From Kribbella solani (GTDB taxonomy: Bacteria > Actinomycetota > Actinomycetes > Propionibacteriales > Kribbellaceae): a stretch of 64,000 nucleotides of DNA. The notes under the pieces were generated by a model. That model made no database searches and had not been told where the DNA came from. It saw only the letters and a list, made by a program, of their open reading frames with translations. The translations under genes and the position numbers were made by a program. How positions within the stretch are numbered: the first letter of the stretch is position 1; each line of letters opens with the position of its first letter. Of the stretch, positions 42,381 through 50,172 are shown in pieces. The DNA is taken from contig NZ_JACHNF010000001.1 in NCBI RefSeq assembly GCF_014205295.1, positions 3,844,001 through 3,908,000 on the forward strand. The letters are read 5' to 3'.

Positions 42381-43424
42381 TCATCCCCGCAAGTCCACGA
42401 CCACCTTGATGTCATCCGGTTCCCGCACCAATGCGGCGGGCCAGTTCGACAGCGGTACGGTCCGCGTCACCAACCGCTCCAACCAGGCGCGATCAGCCTT
42501 GAGCAGCATGTCCACAGCGTCCGCGTAGTGCCGTTTGCCCGCATTGACCGTGCCCACGAGCGCTGCGTTGCGTACGACGAGCTGGCGGACCAGTGCGTCG
42601 AGCTGTACGTCCACGGTTGCCGGACCGGGGTGGATGCCGGCCAGACAAATCACACCGGCCGGTGGGAGCAGGTTGGCGCAGTCGAACACCACCTGTCCGA
42701 CACCGGTCGCCTCTATGACCACATCCGGTACGACATCAAGCTGCTGGAGATCAGTCAGATAGGTACCGCCGAGTGCCCGGACCAGCTCCGGCTTGGGGCC
42801 GTCGGTGACCCGGTCCAGTACATGCACGTCGTACCCGCGCTGTTGTGCGATCAGTGTGGCGAGTAGGCCGATCGGTCCGGCGCCTGTCACCAGTACGTGC
42901 TTCGGGTCGAACCAGGACCGGGCACCTACCCGATCCACTTGTTCAAACGCCTTGGCGAGGATGCTGGTCGGCTCTACCAGTACGCCCAGGTGCCCCAGGA
43001 CAGCCGGTACCGGTACGGCGAAGTACGGGTCGACGCGCCAGCGCTCCGCGCCATACCCGTCCATTCCGTTGATGCCGCGCTCTGTGTACTGGCCGTTGCG
43101 GCAGAAGTCCCATTCACCACGCGCACAGGCCGGACAGGGCACCGGGTCGGGTCGGCGCACCACTCCGGCGACCAGATCGCCCGCGGTGAAGCCGGAGCCT
43201 GCTGGTGCCTCCAGCACCTGCCCGAGTGACTCGTGACCTATCACCAGGTGATCCGACCCGGGCTGTACGCGGCCGAGTGCCCCGGCCAGCAGCTCCAGAT
43301 CAGTGCCGCAGATGCCCGTCAGCAGGCCCTGTACCAGGATCGAACCGTCGGCGGCCGGAGGCTCCGCGACCGCGCCGACGCGCGCCGAGTCGGACTTGCC
43401 GGGAATGACTGTCATGGCCCGCAT
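42381..43424 (-). CDS. Glucose 1-dehydrogenase-like MDR enzyme
   Basis: A 347-residue zinc-dependent dehydrogenase with a glucose-dehydrogenase C-terminal domain. Zinc region GICGTDLELLAG and IGHESLGQV; Cys cluster VPCPACARGEWDFC; coenzyme motif VTGAGPIGLLATLIAQQRG. The sequence around LVEPTSILAKAFEQV is typical of glucose dehydrogenases of this family (archaeal-type and actinobacterial). Substrate not proven. Confidence 0.82.
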   Translation of the reverse strand: MRAMTVIPGKSDSARVGAVAEPPAADGSILVQGLLTGICGTDLELLAGALGRVQPGSDHLVIGHESLGQVLEAPAGSGFTAGDLVAGVVRRPDPVPCPACARGEWDFCRNGQYTERGINGMDGYGAERWRVDPYFAVPVPAVLGHLGVLVEPTSILAKAFEQVDRVGARSWFDPKHVLVTGAGPIGLLATLIAQQRGYDVHVLDRVTDGPKPELVRALGGTYLTDLQQLDVVPDVVIEATGVGQVVFDCANLLPPAGVICLAGIHPGPATVDVQLDALVRQLVVRNAALVGTVNAGKRHYADAVDMLLKADRAWLERLVTRTVPLSNWPAALVREPDDIKVVVDLRG

Positions 43425-43538
43425 GACCTCAGGCTAACGGCGCCCACTGACCACTCCCGGGATACGGGCGCGACGTGGCCGGGACGCGGCCGGCGCGCAC
43501 GTACGATGGCGGCAGCAGCCCTATCCGTGGAGGACCAG

Positions 43539-44006
43539 ATGTCCGAACGCCTGTCCGTCGGCGACGCCGCACCCGACTTCACCCTGCCCGATGCTGACGG
43601 CAACGACGTGGCGCTGGCGAGCCTGCGCGGGAAGAACGTGATCGTCTACTTCTACCCGGCCGCGATGACCCCAGGCTGTACGAAGCAGGCCTGCGACTTC
43701 CGGGACTCGCTCGACTCGCTGCAGGCGGCCGGGTACGCGGTGCTCGGGATCTCCCCGGACAAGCCCGCCAAGCTGGCGAAGTTCCGCGAGCGGGACGGCG
43801 TGACGTTCCCGCTGCTCAGCGACCCGGACAAAGAGGTGCTGACCGCGTACGGCGCGTTCGGCGAGAAGACCATGTACGGGAAGAAGGTGACCGGCGTGAT
43901 CCGGTCCACGTTCGTGGTCGATCCGGACGGGAAGATCGCGGTCGCGCAGTACAACGTGAAGGCCACCGGGCATGTCGCGAAGCTGCGCCGGGATCTCGGA
44001 CTCTGA
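43539..44006 (+). CDS. bcp: Thioredoxin-dependent peroxiredoxin, BCP type
   Basis: A 155-residue atypical two-Cys peroxiredoxin. MTPGCTKQACDF contains the peroxidatic Cys and the resolving Cys five residues later; VGDAAPDFTLPDADG opens the thioredoxin fold. Reduces hydroperoxides using thioredoxin. Strong GGAGGA ahead of the ATG. It precedes the 307-bp region with a CRP site. Confidence 0.94.
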   Translation: MSERLSVGDAAPDFTLPDADGNDVALASLRGKNVIVYFYPAAMTPGCTKQACDFRDSLDSLQAAGYAVLGISPDKPAKLAKFRERDGVTFPLLSDPDKEVLTAYGAFGEKTMYGKKVTGVIRSTFVVDPDGKIAVAQYNVKATGHVAKLRRDLGL

Positions 44007-44313
44007 CCCGATTCCGGACCGGAAACGCGATTCGGCGCAGGGAAACCTGCAACCGTTTCATTCGAGCGGTCCATAGAACGGTCGTTTGAGCAAACTGTTG
44101 CTGTGATTTGGATCACAGTCATACTTCACCGCATCGCAGCGGAACCGGCACACAGGGTGATTTTTTCAGCGTTCCTGTGAAAAAGCCGTACTCCCGGCCG
44201 GGTTCCGGTTCGGCGACGGGTGTGTCACGACCGTTGGTGGCCCCCACCGCGACCTGCCGAAACCGGGTAATCTGCGCGCGCAGTCAGCCTCTGGGAGGGA
44301 GGGACCTGCCGCG
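44007..44313 (+). other. 307-bp leader/intergenic region ahead of the SBP-VWA gene
   Basis: No gene. It holds the CRP-type site, an AT-rich 7-bp hairpin around 44162-44186 (TTTTTCA/TGAAAAA) and, further on, GC-rich complementary segments up to the GGGAGGGAGG ribosome-binding site near 44294. A structured leader is possible. Confidence 0.5.
44102..44117. promoter_or_regulatory. CRP-type binding site
   Basis: TGTGA-TTTGGA-TCACA is a perfect match to the CRP/GlxR/Cmr consensus TGTGA-N6-TCACA, and the palindrome extends by one more pair (C...G). It is 196 bp before the SBP-VWA start and 95 bp after the bcp stop. Confidence 0.8.
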
Positions 44314-45966
44314 ATGGGAAAACATTCCTCTGCGGTCACGCGAAGTAACAACAACCGTCGCTCGGTGTACATCACCGCGGTCGGAATACTGGTGCTGACC
44401 CTGGGCGCGGTCTTCGTGGTCCGGTCCTTCGGATCGTCCTCCGGCGCCGACGGGTTCCTCGGCGGCAACAAGGCCTGCGACGACCCGACCCAGATCCAGC
44501 TCGCGACCACACCCGAGATGCAGCCCTCGATCGACGCGGCGGCCAAGGCGCTGACCGCCAAGGGCGGCAAGGACGGCAACCCGTGCCTGCAGTTCACCAT
44601 CAGCGCGGCACCGTCCGCCCAGGTCGCCCGGGACGTCGCGCACGGCAGTGACACCCGGCCGGACCTGTGGATCCCCGACTCCTCACTGTGGGTCGCCCAG
44701 GCCGACGACGGCCAGACCGTCCCGAACATCGCGGTCGCCTCGATCGCTACATCACCACTGGTACTGGTCGGCCGGCGGACCAACTTCGCCGACACCTCGT
44801 CCTGGCTGCGCAGCCTGTCCGGCGCGAGCCCGGCCCTGCTCGACCCGCTGAACACGTCGCCGGGCGCGCTCACGCTGCTGTCGGTACAGATGGAACGGCA
44901 GAAGACCTCCGCCTCCGACACCCAGGTGTCCCAGGTGATCGTGCCGCTGGCCCAGCGCCTCGGCTCGATGGCGAAGCCGTACACGGACGTCAACGCCCTG
45001 CTCGGTCGCGCCGACCAGGACGGCAGCACAACCGTCGTACCGGCGTCTGAGCAAAGTTTCGTGAAGTACCAGGACGCGCACCCGGACGCCCAGCTGAAGG
45101 CGATCCAGCCCGCCACCGGCACACTCGCCCTGGACTACCCGATCGTCGTCACCGCGAAGTCCGACACCGACCAGGCGGACCAGGCAGCCAAGGCGCTCGG
45201 CAGCGAGCTGATGTCCGACGCCAGCGCCCAGGCCCGCGACCAGGCCGGATTCCGGGACACCGCGCTGAGCGCGCTGAGCGGCGGCCGCGGCGTCGGCGAC
45301 GTCAGCCAGCTGACCAAGCCGACCAGCGAAGCCATCGACACCACCCTGCAGAACTGGACCCGCCTGTCGCTGTCCACGCACTCACTCGCGGTCGTCGACG
45401 TCTCCGGTTCGATGGCCGAGAAGGTCGGCGCCAAGACCCGGATGCAGCTCACCGTCGAGGCAGCGACCAGCGGACTCGACCTGTTCCCGGACAGCGCGAA
45501 GCTCGGTCTGTGGACGTTCTCGACCCAGATCGGCCCGGACAAGGCCGATTACAAGCAACTCGTACCGATCGCGCCGCTGTCCAAGGTGCAACGCGCCAAG
45601 ATCGTCGGGCAGCTCAAGATCCAGCAGCCGATCGCCGGCGGCGGCACCGGTCTGTACGACACCGCGATCGCCGCCGTACGCCAGGTCCGGCAGCAGTACG
45701 ACCAGAGCGCCGTGAACACGATTCTGCTCTTCACGGACGGCAAGAACGACGATCCCGGCAGCCCGACGCTCGCGCAGGCCGTTCGTACGCTCCAGGGCCT
45801 GCAGGACCCGTCCCGGCCGGTCCGGATCATCGCGCTCGGCATGGGGCCCGAGGCGAACGCCGACGAGCTCAGCGCGCTGGCCCAGGCCACCGGCGGTCAG
45901 GCCTACGTCGCCCGCAACCCCGGCGACCTGAAGGGTGTCTTCATCGACGCGCTCCAAAGCCGCTGA
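44314..45966 (+). CDS. Membrane-anchored substrate-binding/VWA fusion protein
   Basis: A 550-residue exported protein. One N-terminal membrane helix (VYITAVGILVLTLGAVFVV) anchors it; residues about 50-340 are an extracellular solute-binding domain (SBP_bac_11-like, DLWIPDSSLWVAQAD, DYPIVVTAKSDTDQADQAAK). Residues 355-550 form a von Willebrand A domain with an intact MIDAS: DVSGSM near 362-367, then Thr in GGTGLYD and Asp in LFTDGKNDD. Both are extracytoplasmic. Known proteins of this build are called VWA/substrate-binding proteins with unknown ligand. A perfect CRP site lies upstream. Confidence 0.85.
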   Translation: MGKHSSAVTRSNNNRRSVYITAVGILVLTLGAVFVVRSFGSSSGADGFLGGNKACDDPTQIQLATTPEMQPSIDAAAKALTAKGGKDGNPCLQFTISAAPSAQVARDVAHGSDTRPDLWIPDSSLWVAQADDGQTVPNIAVASIATSPLVLVGRRTNFADTSSWLRSLSGASPALLDPLNTSPGALTLLSVQMERQKTSASDTQVSQVIVPLAQRLGSMAKPYTDVNALLGRADQDGSTTVVPASEQSFVKYQDAHPDAQLKAIQPATGTLALDYPIVVTAKSDTDQADQAAKALGSELMSDASAQARDQAGFRDTALSALSGGRGVGDVSQLTKPTSEAIDTTLQNWTRLSLSTHSLAVVDVSGSMAEKVGAKTRMQLTVEAATSGLDLFPDSAKLGLWTFSTQIGPDKADYKQLVPIAPLSKVQRAKIVGQLKIQQPIAGGGTGLYDTAIAAVRQVRQQYDQSAVNTILLFTDGKNDDPGSPTLAQAVRTLQGLQDPSRPVRIIALGMGPEANADELSALAQATGGQAYVARNPGDLKGVFIDALQSR

Positions 45967-45973
45967 CGCGAAA

Positions 45974-46004
45974 GCCTCCCCGTAGGATGTCCCCGCGGGG
46001 AGGC
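45974..46004 (+). terminator. Terminator of the SBP-VWA gene
   Basis: GCCTCCCCG (45974-45982) and CGGGGAGGC (45996-46004) form a 9-bp stem seven bases after the stop and 13 bases before tRNA-Leu. Confidence 0.7.
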
Positions 46005-46017
46005 AACAGCCCCCTCG

Positions 46018-46098
46018 GCCAGAGTGGTGGAATGGCAGACACACCGGCTTTAGGTGCCGGCGCCCCCGGGCATGCGGGTTCGACTCCCGCCTCTGGCA
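46018..46098 (+). tRNA. tRNA-Leu (anticodon TAG)
   Basis: Acceptor GCCAGAG pairs with CTCTGGC plus discriminator A (46098). The D arm (TGGTGGAATGGCAGACAC), the anticodon loop TTTAGGT with anticodon TAG, a variable arm (CGCCCCCGGGCATG) and the T arm (GGGTTCGACTCCC) can be traced. The 3' CCA is not encoded. It reads CUN leucine codons. Confidence 0.93.
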
Positions 46099-46122
46099 CA
46101 ACTCGCGCAGTAGCATCGAAGT

Positions 46123-46290
46123 ATGGGTAAGCCGCTGACCACGGTACTGGTGGTGGCCTTGATGATCGTCCTCATTGTCGGCATGGACGTGCTGTTCTTC
46201 CGGCACCAGTTCTGGCTGCGGCTGATGGCGAACGTCGGGATCGTGCTGGTGTTCCTGGCCTTCTCATTGCGCTTCTTGAAGCGGTCCTGA
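46123..46290 (+). CDS. 55-residue membrane protein
   Basis: ATG 46123 opens MGKPLTTVLVVALMIVLIVG, a first membrane helix, then a polar turn (FFRHQFWLRLM) and a second helix (NVGIVLVFLAFSLRFL) ending in KRS. TAGCAT lies six bases before the ATG, suggesting a leaderless transcript. No family name, but small two-helix proteins like this accompany many actinobacterial tRNA loci. Confidence 0.7.
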   Translation: MGKPLTTVLVVALMIVLIVGMDVLFFRHQFWLRLMANVGIVLVFLAFSLRFLKRS

Positions 46291-46324
46291 GCTGGGGGCC
46301 GGCCTGTTGGGCTGAGGCTGCTGA

Positions 46325-47560
46325 TCAGAGGTGTACGGCGCCGGTGGTGGCGTCGAGAGTGATCTGCTTGCCGTTCCGGAGCCGGGTGGTGGCGGCCGGG
46401 ACACTGACGATCGCGGGGATGCCGCGTTCGCGGGCAACGATGGCGGCGTGGGACAGGACCCCTCCGACCTCGGTGACTACGCCGGCAACGATGCCGAGCA
46501 GTGGCGTCCAGGCCGGGTCGGTGCAGCGGCAGACCAGGATGTCGCCGGGGCGTACATCAGCGAAGTCCTGCGGGCCACGGACAACCCGCACCGGACCAGA
46601 CGCCGTACCACGGCTGGCGGGAACACCGGTGAGCATCGAACCGGCATCAGGGGTTGATGCCACGCCGGGGAGTGCTGCGGCGGCGCGGGTGGTGCTGTGG
46701 GGTGCGGGGGCGCGGGTGGGGCTGGGGGGTGAGGTGGTTATTGGGCGGGACTGGAGGAGCCAGAGCTGGTTGTTGGCGATGGCCCATTCGATGTCTTGGG
46801 GGCCGCCGAGGAGGTCGGTGACTTGGTTGCCGAGGGCGGCCAGCTGGGTGGCTGTTTCGGTGCTCAGGGTGGGTGTACGGCGGAGGTCGGCGGGGACGTC
46901 CTGTTCGAGCACGTGAGAGCCGGTGCGGTACAAGGCAGTGGGTTTGTCGGCGATGGTGGCGGTGACGGAGCCGTCGGCGGTGATTTCGTAGCTGTCGGGA
47001 GTCAGGCGGCCCTCGACGACCGACGGGCCCAGTCCCCAGGACGCTTCGATCAGAGTGCTGCCGGTCGCGTCCGCGGGCGTGAACATGACGCCAGACACTT
47101 CCGCGTCTACCAGCTCCTGGATCACAACCGCCATCGCAAGGGCCTGCACATCTGTTGTGCGGTACGCGGTGGCTCGAGTGGACCACAAAGAAGACCAGCA
47201 GGCGCGTACTGCGGTGGTGACGGCGGCGAGGCCTTGTACGCCGAGGAAGGTGTCGTACTGGCCGGCGGCCGAGGTGGTGGCGGTGTCTTCGTTGGTGGCC
47301 GAGGAGCGTACGGCCACGGGTGGGTCGCCAATGCTTTCGAGCCACGCACCGAGCCCAAAGATCAGCACCTCAGACAACAAATCAGCACTGGAGCCGACGT
47401 CAACCGGGGCGGTGGGGCTGGTGTTGGTGGGTGAGGGGAAGGCGGTGGTGGGGACGATGGCGGCGTTGGGGACCGGGAGTCCGGCGTTGTGGAGGGTGCT
47501 GAGGGTGGCTGCTTTGGGGCCGCAGGTGGGGGTGGTGGCGGCGTGCAGCGGGATCAGCAC
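46325..47560 (-). CDS. Compact PEP-synthase-like phosphotransferase (ATP-grasp plus swivelling His domain)
   Basis: A 411-residue protein starting at GTG 47560 after AGGAG. Its N-terminal part is a PPDK/PEP-synthase ATP-grasp domain (VAVRSSATNEDTATTSAAGQYDTFLGV, FTPADATG, DIEWAIANNQLWLLQSRPI); the C-terminal part is the PEP-utiliser swivelling domain with catalytic His in GGVLSHAAIVARERGIPAIV. The PEP/pyruvate TIM barrel of PEP synthase is missing. It shares both modules with rifampin phosphotransferase (about 870 residues) but lacks most of that enzyme's substrate domain. Substrate unknown. A three-unit operator covers its promoter region. Confidence 0.82.
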   Translation of the reverse strand: MLIPLHAATTPTCGPKAATLSTLHNAGLPVPNAAIVPTTAFPSPTNTSPTAPVDVGSSADLLSEVLIFGLGAWLESIGDPPVAVRSSATNEDTATTSAAGQYDTFLGVQGLAAVTTAVRACWSSLWSTRATAYRTTDVQALAMAVVIQELVDAEVSGVMFTPADATGSTLIEASWGLGPSVVEGRLTPDSYEITADGSVTATIADKPTALYRTGSHVLEQDVPADLRRTPTLSTETATQLAALGNQVTDLLGGPQDIEWAIANNQLWLLQSRPITTSPPSPTRAPAPHSTTRAAAALPGVASTPDAGSMLTGVPASRGTASGPVRVVRGPQDFADVRPGDILVCRCTDPAWTPLLGIVAGVVTEVGGVLSHAAIVARERGIPAIVSVPAATTRLRNGKQITLDATTGAVHL

Positions 47561-47573
47561 CGGCGGCTCCTAT

Positions 47574-47615
47574 CAACGGGACGTTGACAACATTATGTTG
47601 ACAACGTTTTGTTGA
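47574..47615. promoter_or_regulatory. Three tandem 14-bp operator units
   Basis: CAAC-N5-GTTG followed by A is repeated three times with a strict 14-bp period: 47574-47587, 47588-47601 and 47602-47615 (N5 = GGGAC, ATTAT, GTTTT). Each unit is itself palindromic. It lies in the 72-bp gap between the phosphotransferase gene and the divergent regulator gene. Confidence 0.75.
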
Positions 47616-47632
47616 TGATCCACTGTTGCGGG

Positions 47633-48094
47633 ATGAGAAGCAAGCGGGACGCGACCAGCACTGGGCACCCACAGCAGCCTCAGGCGGCACGGGACCAGGG
47701 GGCGCGAGATCAGGCGGCGCGGGATCAAGGGGCGCGGGATCAGGGGCGGGCGGGGCGGGAGGCGGGGGCCCGGGGGCGGCTGGTGGAGCGGGGGGCCGGG
47801 GAGTTGGCGGCGCGGCCTTGGCGGCCGGCGCCGGTGCCGTTGTCGGCGGTGGATTTCGTGCAGTTCGGGTTGTGGCGGTCGGGTGAGTTGGGGGCGGAGG
47901 ATCTGCTCGCGGCGCTGACGTTGTTGCCGGCGGCCCGGGCTGAGGTTGAGGAGTTGGAGGCGGGGTTGTTCTTCGTGGCCAGGAGTTCGGGGCTGACGTG
48001 GGCGGAGATCGCGGACGCGATGGGGTTCAGTTCACCGCAGGCCTGTCAGCAACGCTTCAACCGACTCACTGCCCGGCAGGAGACCACCTCATGA
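47633..48094 (+). CDS. HTH DNA-binding protein with repeat-rich N-terminus
   Basis: A 153-residue protein. The first 60 residues are low complexity, including four copies of Ala-Arg-Asp-Gln from a 15-bp tandem repeat. The C-terminal 90 residues carry a helical domain (LSAVDFVQFGLWRSGELGAEDLL) and an HTH (GLTWAEIADAMGFSSPQACQQRFNRL). Its stop overlaps the next start (ATGA). It probably controls the divergent phosphotransferase through the tandem operators. Confidence 0.75.
   Translation: MRSKRDATSTGHPQQPQAARDQGARDQAARDQGARDQGRAGREAGARGRLVERGAGELAARPWRPAPVPLSAVDFVQFGLWRSGELGAEDLLAALTLLPAARAEVEELEAGLFFVARSSGLTWAEIADAMGFSSPQACQQRFNRLTARQETTS
47684..47743. repeat. Four 15-bp tandem repeats coding (G/A)-A-R-D-Q
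   Basis: Four imperfect 15-bp units inside the HTH gene, each coding Ala/Gly-Ala-Arg-Asp-Gln. Copy number likely varies between strains. Confidence 0.8.
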
Positions 48095-48813
48095 CAGGGC
48101 AGGATTCGGCGCCGGGGCGCCCGCCCAGGCCGGGGCGCGAGTCGGAGCCGGAGCACGGCGCGGGGCGTGGAGTGGGGCTGGGGTGGGTGGGAGGGGTACT
48201 TGGGAGGGTGTTGCATGGGGTGCGGTTGGTTGGGTTTGGGGAGACGGGGGTGGTTGCTCGGCGGGTGTGGCTCTCGGTGGATGAGGTTGAGGGGGAGCTG
48301 ATCGCGGCGGCGGCGTGTGGGTGGGTGACGCGGAGCAGTTTCGCGGGTACGGGTGGGTGGGCGCTGACCGAGACCGGGCGCGCCGAGAACGAGCGGCTGC
48401 TTGCGGATGAGCTTGCCGAAGTCAGCGGTGAGGACGCGGTGCGGAAGGTGTACGAGGAGTTCCTCCCGCTCAACGCCTTACTGCAGCGCGCCTGCGCCGA
48501 CTGGCAACTTCGGCCGACCGCAACCGATCCGCTGGCCGCCAACGACCACACGGACCCGGACTGGGACGCGGGCGTACTGCATGAGCTCGCGGTCATCAAT
48601 CGAGCCTTGGAGTCCATCGCCGGCCAACTAACGGCCGTCCTCCCCCGGTTCAGTGGGTACGACACTCGCTTCGCTGCCGCGCTTGCGCGGGTGCGGGCGG
48701 GTGAAACCGGTTGGGTCGACCGCAGCGATGTGGACTCCTGTCACCGGGTCTGGTTCGAGTTGCACGAGGACCTGCTCGCGACCCTCAACCTGAACCGCGG
48801 CGACGAGCTCTAG
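48091..48813 (+). CDS. Winged-helix protein, partner of the HTH gene
   Basis: A 240-residue protein. Residues 50-110 look like a MarR-type winged helix (VVARRVWLSVDEVEGELIAAAACGWV, then GGWALTETGRAENERLLADEL); the rest is helical (VYEEFLPLNALLQRACADWQ; RALESIAGQLTAVLPRFSGYDTRFAAALARV). The start overlaps the HTH gene's stop, so the pair is co-translated. A sensor or co-regulator role is inferred. Confidence 0.7.
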   Translation: MTGQDSAPGRPPRPGRESEPEHGAGRGVGLGWVGGVLGRVLHGVRLVGFGETGVVARRVWLSVDEVEGELIAAAACGWVTRSSFAGTGGWALTETGRAENERLLADELAEVSGEDAVRKVYEEFLPLNALLQRACADWQLRPTATDPLAANDHTDPDWDAGVLHELAVINRALESIAGQLTAVLPRFSGYDTRFAAALARVRAGETGWVDRSDVDSCHRVWFELHEDLLATLNLNRGDEL

Positions 48814-48823
48814 CAACTGCAGC

Positions 48824-48910
48824 TCGACAGTACGTATACGTCCACTGCCCTTGCCCGCGGGCGGCTCCGACGCTCGCCGACCGCGCCAGCAGCCGTATAC
48901 GTACTGTCGA
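48824..48910. repeat. Perfect 17-bp inverted repeat with 53-bp centre
   Basis: TCGACAGTACGTATACG at 48824-48840 and its exact complement at 48894-48910. Situated 10 bp after the winged-helix stop. It may be a terminator stem or the ends of a tiny insertion. Confidence 0.8.
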
Positions 48911-48963
48911 ACCGCCGACGCGGGCTCCACCTGGCCGGGGACGAACCGCCGACGCGGGCTCCA
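48908..48963. repeat. Two 22-bp direct repeats, 34-bp period
   Basis: A 22-bp sequence beginning CGAACCGCCGACGCGG occurs at 48908-48929 and again at 48942-48963 without change. The first copy overlaps the right arm of the 17-bp inverted repeat. Confidence 0.8.
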
Positions 48964-48973
48964 GATGGGCGGG

Positions 48974-49564
48974 TTAGTTGCCTAGGGCGTTCAGGTAGGC
49001 GGCACCGCGAGGGGAGATGCGGTAGCCGACCTCGAGGCTGTAGGTGAGGCCGAGGTTCTTCAGTTTGCGGACGTCCAGTTTGAAGGGGGCGGTGTCGCGG
49101 CCCAGGGAGGCGGCGAGGTCGCCGGCCCGGGTGGCGGGGGTGGACTGGATGAGCCGCAAGGTCTCGGTGGTCCACGGACCGTGGTTGCTGGCCTGGTCGA
49201 AACGCGCGAGCCGCTCTCGAAGGTCGGCCAGGTCCTCGGCGCTCAGCGTCGCGTCCGACGCGAGCTGCTCCCGCGGGTCCGGACCTTCGACCAGGTGGAA
49301 GCGGATCAGGAACGTCGGCTGTGAGTCGTCGCCGCGCAACCGCCGGCGGACGTCTTTCGCGTTCTGCCGATCGGCGAGCGCGACGTCCGGGTCGGTGTCC
49401 GTGATCAGGTCCGGGTTGACCTGCTTGATGCTGTCGATCGAGATCCGGCCCGCGTTGGTGCGGTAGATCCGTCCTTCGACCACCCGCGGCTCGGCCCAGC
49501 GCCGGTACGCGACGGTGATCTTTCCCTCCGCGACTCCGTCGCGATCCGATCCGGCGAACAGCAT
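48974..49564 (-). CDS. ASCH/PUA-like protein with C-terminal helical domain
   Basis: A 196-residue actinobacterial protein. The N-terminus (ITVAYRRWAEPRVVEGRIYRTNAGRISIDSIKQV) looks like an ASCH/PUA-type RNA-binding barrel; the C-terminus (TRAGDLAASLGRDTAPFKLDVRKLKNLGLTYSLEVGYRISPRG) looks like a winged helix. It starts two bases after the rdgB stop, so it is probably the last gene of the rph-rdgB operon. Function unknown; a role in RNA or nucleotide handling is inferred from neighbours. Confidence 0.7.
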   Translation of the reverse strand: MLFAGSDRDGVAEGKITVAYRRWAEPRVVEGRIYRTNAGRISIDSIKQVNPDLITDTDPDVALADRQNAKDVRRRLRGDDSQPTFLIRFHLVEGPDPREQLASDATLSAEDLADLRERLARFDQASNHGPWTTETLRLIQSTPATRAGDLAASLGRDTAPFKLDVRKLKNLGLTYSLEVGYRISPRGAAYLNALGN

Positions 49565-49566
49565 TC

Positions 49567-50172
49567 TTAGCTCCCCAGGGCTTTGGCGACGATCGGGGCG
49601 AGGGCGCGTAGCGCCTTGCCTCGGTGGCTGATGGTGTCCTTTTCCTCGATCGAGAGCTCGGCCGTGGTCCGGTCGTAGCCTTCGGCCTGGAACAGCACGT
49701 CGTACCCGAAGCCGCCGGTTCCACGCAACGAGCGGGTCACCGCGCCACGCATCTCGCCGAGGATGATCTCGTCCGGGCCGTCGGGGCGTACGAAGGCGAC
49801 CGCCGCGACGAAGGACGCGCCGCGCCGCTCGTCCGGAACGTCCTCCAACTGACCGAGCAGCAGCAGGTTGTTCGCGTGGTTGTCCTTCGCGGGGCCGGAC
49901 CAGCGCGCCGAGAGGACGCCGGGCATGCCGTTCAGCGCGTCCACGCAGATGCCGCTGTCGTCGGCGATCGACGGCAGGCCGGTCGCCTTCAGCGCGGCGT
50001 GTGCCTTGAGCAGCGCGTTGCCTTCGAAGGTCGGCTCGGTCTCGGCCGGTTCCTCGTACGGCGGGACGTCGCCGAGCCCGAGCACCTCGATCCCCGGCAC
50101 GATCGGGGTCAGGATCCGGCGTAGTTCTTCGAGCTTCTTCTTGTTGTTCGAGGCCAGCAGTACGCGGCTCAT
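49567..50172 (-). CDS. rdgB: dITP/XTP pyrophosphatase (RdgB/HAM1)
   Basis: A 201-residue nucleotide-pool cleaner hydrolysing non-canonical purine NTPs to NMPs. [55 protein letters not shown] and GFGYDVLFQ are family signatures. AGGAGG precedes the ATG, which overlaps the rph stop by four bases. Confidence 0.95.
   Translation of the reverse strand: MSRVLLASNNKKKLEELRRILTPIVPGIEVLGLGDVPPYEEPAETEPTFEGNALLKAHAALKATGLPSIADDSGICVDALNGMPGVLSARWSGPAKDNHANNLLLLGQLEDVPDERRGASFVAAVAFVRPDGPDEIILGEMRGAVTRSLRGTGGFGYDVLFQAEGYDRTTAELSIEEKDTISHRGKALRALAPIVAKALGS

Noticed and set aside
44120..44313. A c-di-AMP (ydaO-type) riboswitch ahead of the SBP-VWA gene
   Set aside because: GGAACC, AGGGTGA and CCGAAACCGG recall parts of that class, but the conserved CAGCTAACC-type segment and the order of stems are missing. 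A covariance-model search would decide.
46018..49000. An integrative element attached at tRNA-Leu
   Set aside because: No integrase and no duplicated tRNA 3' end were seen between the tRNA and rdgB.
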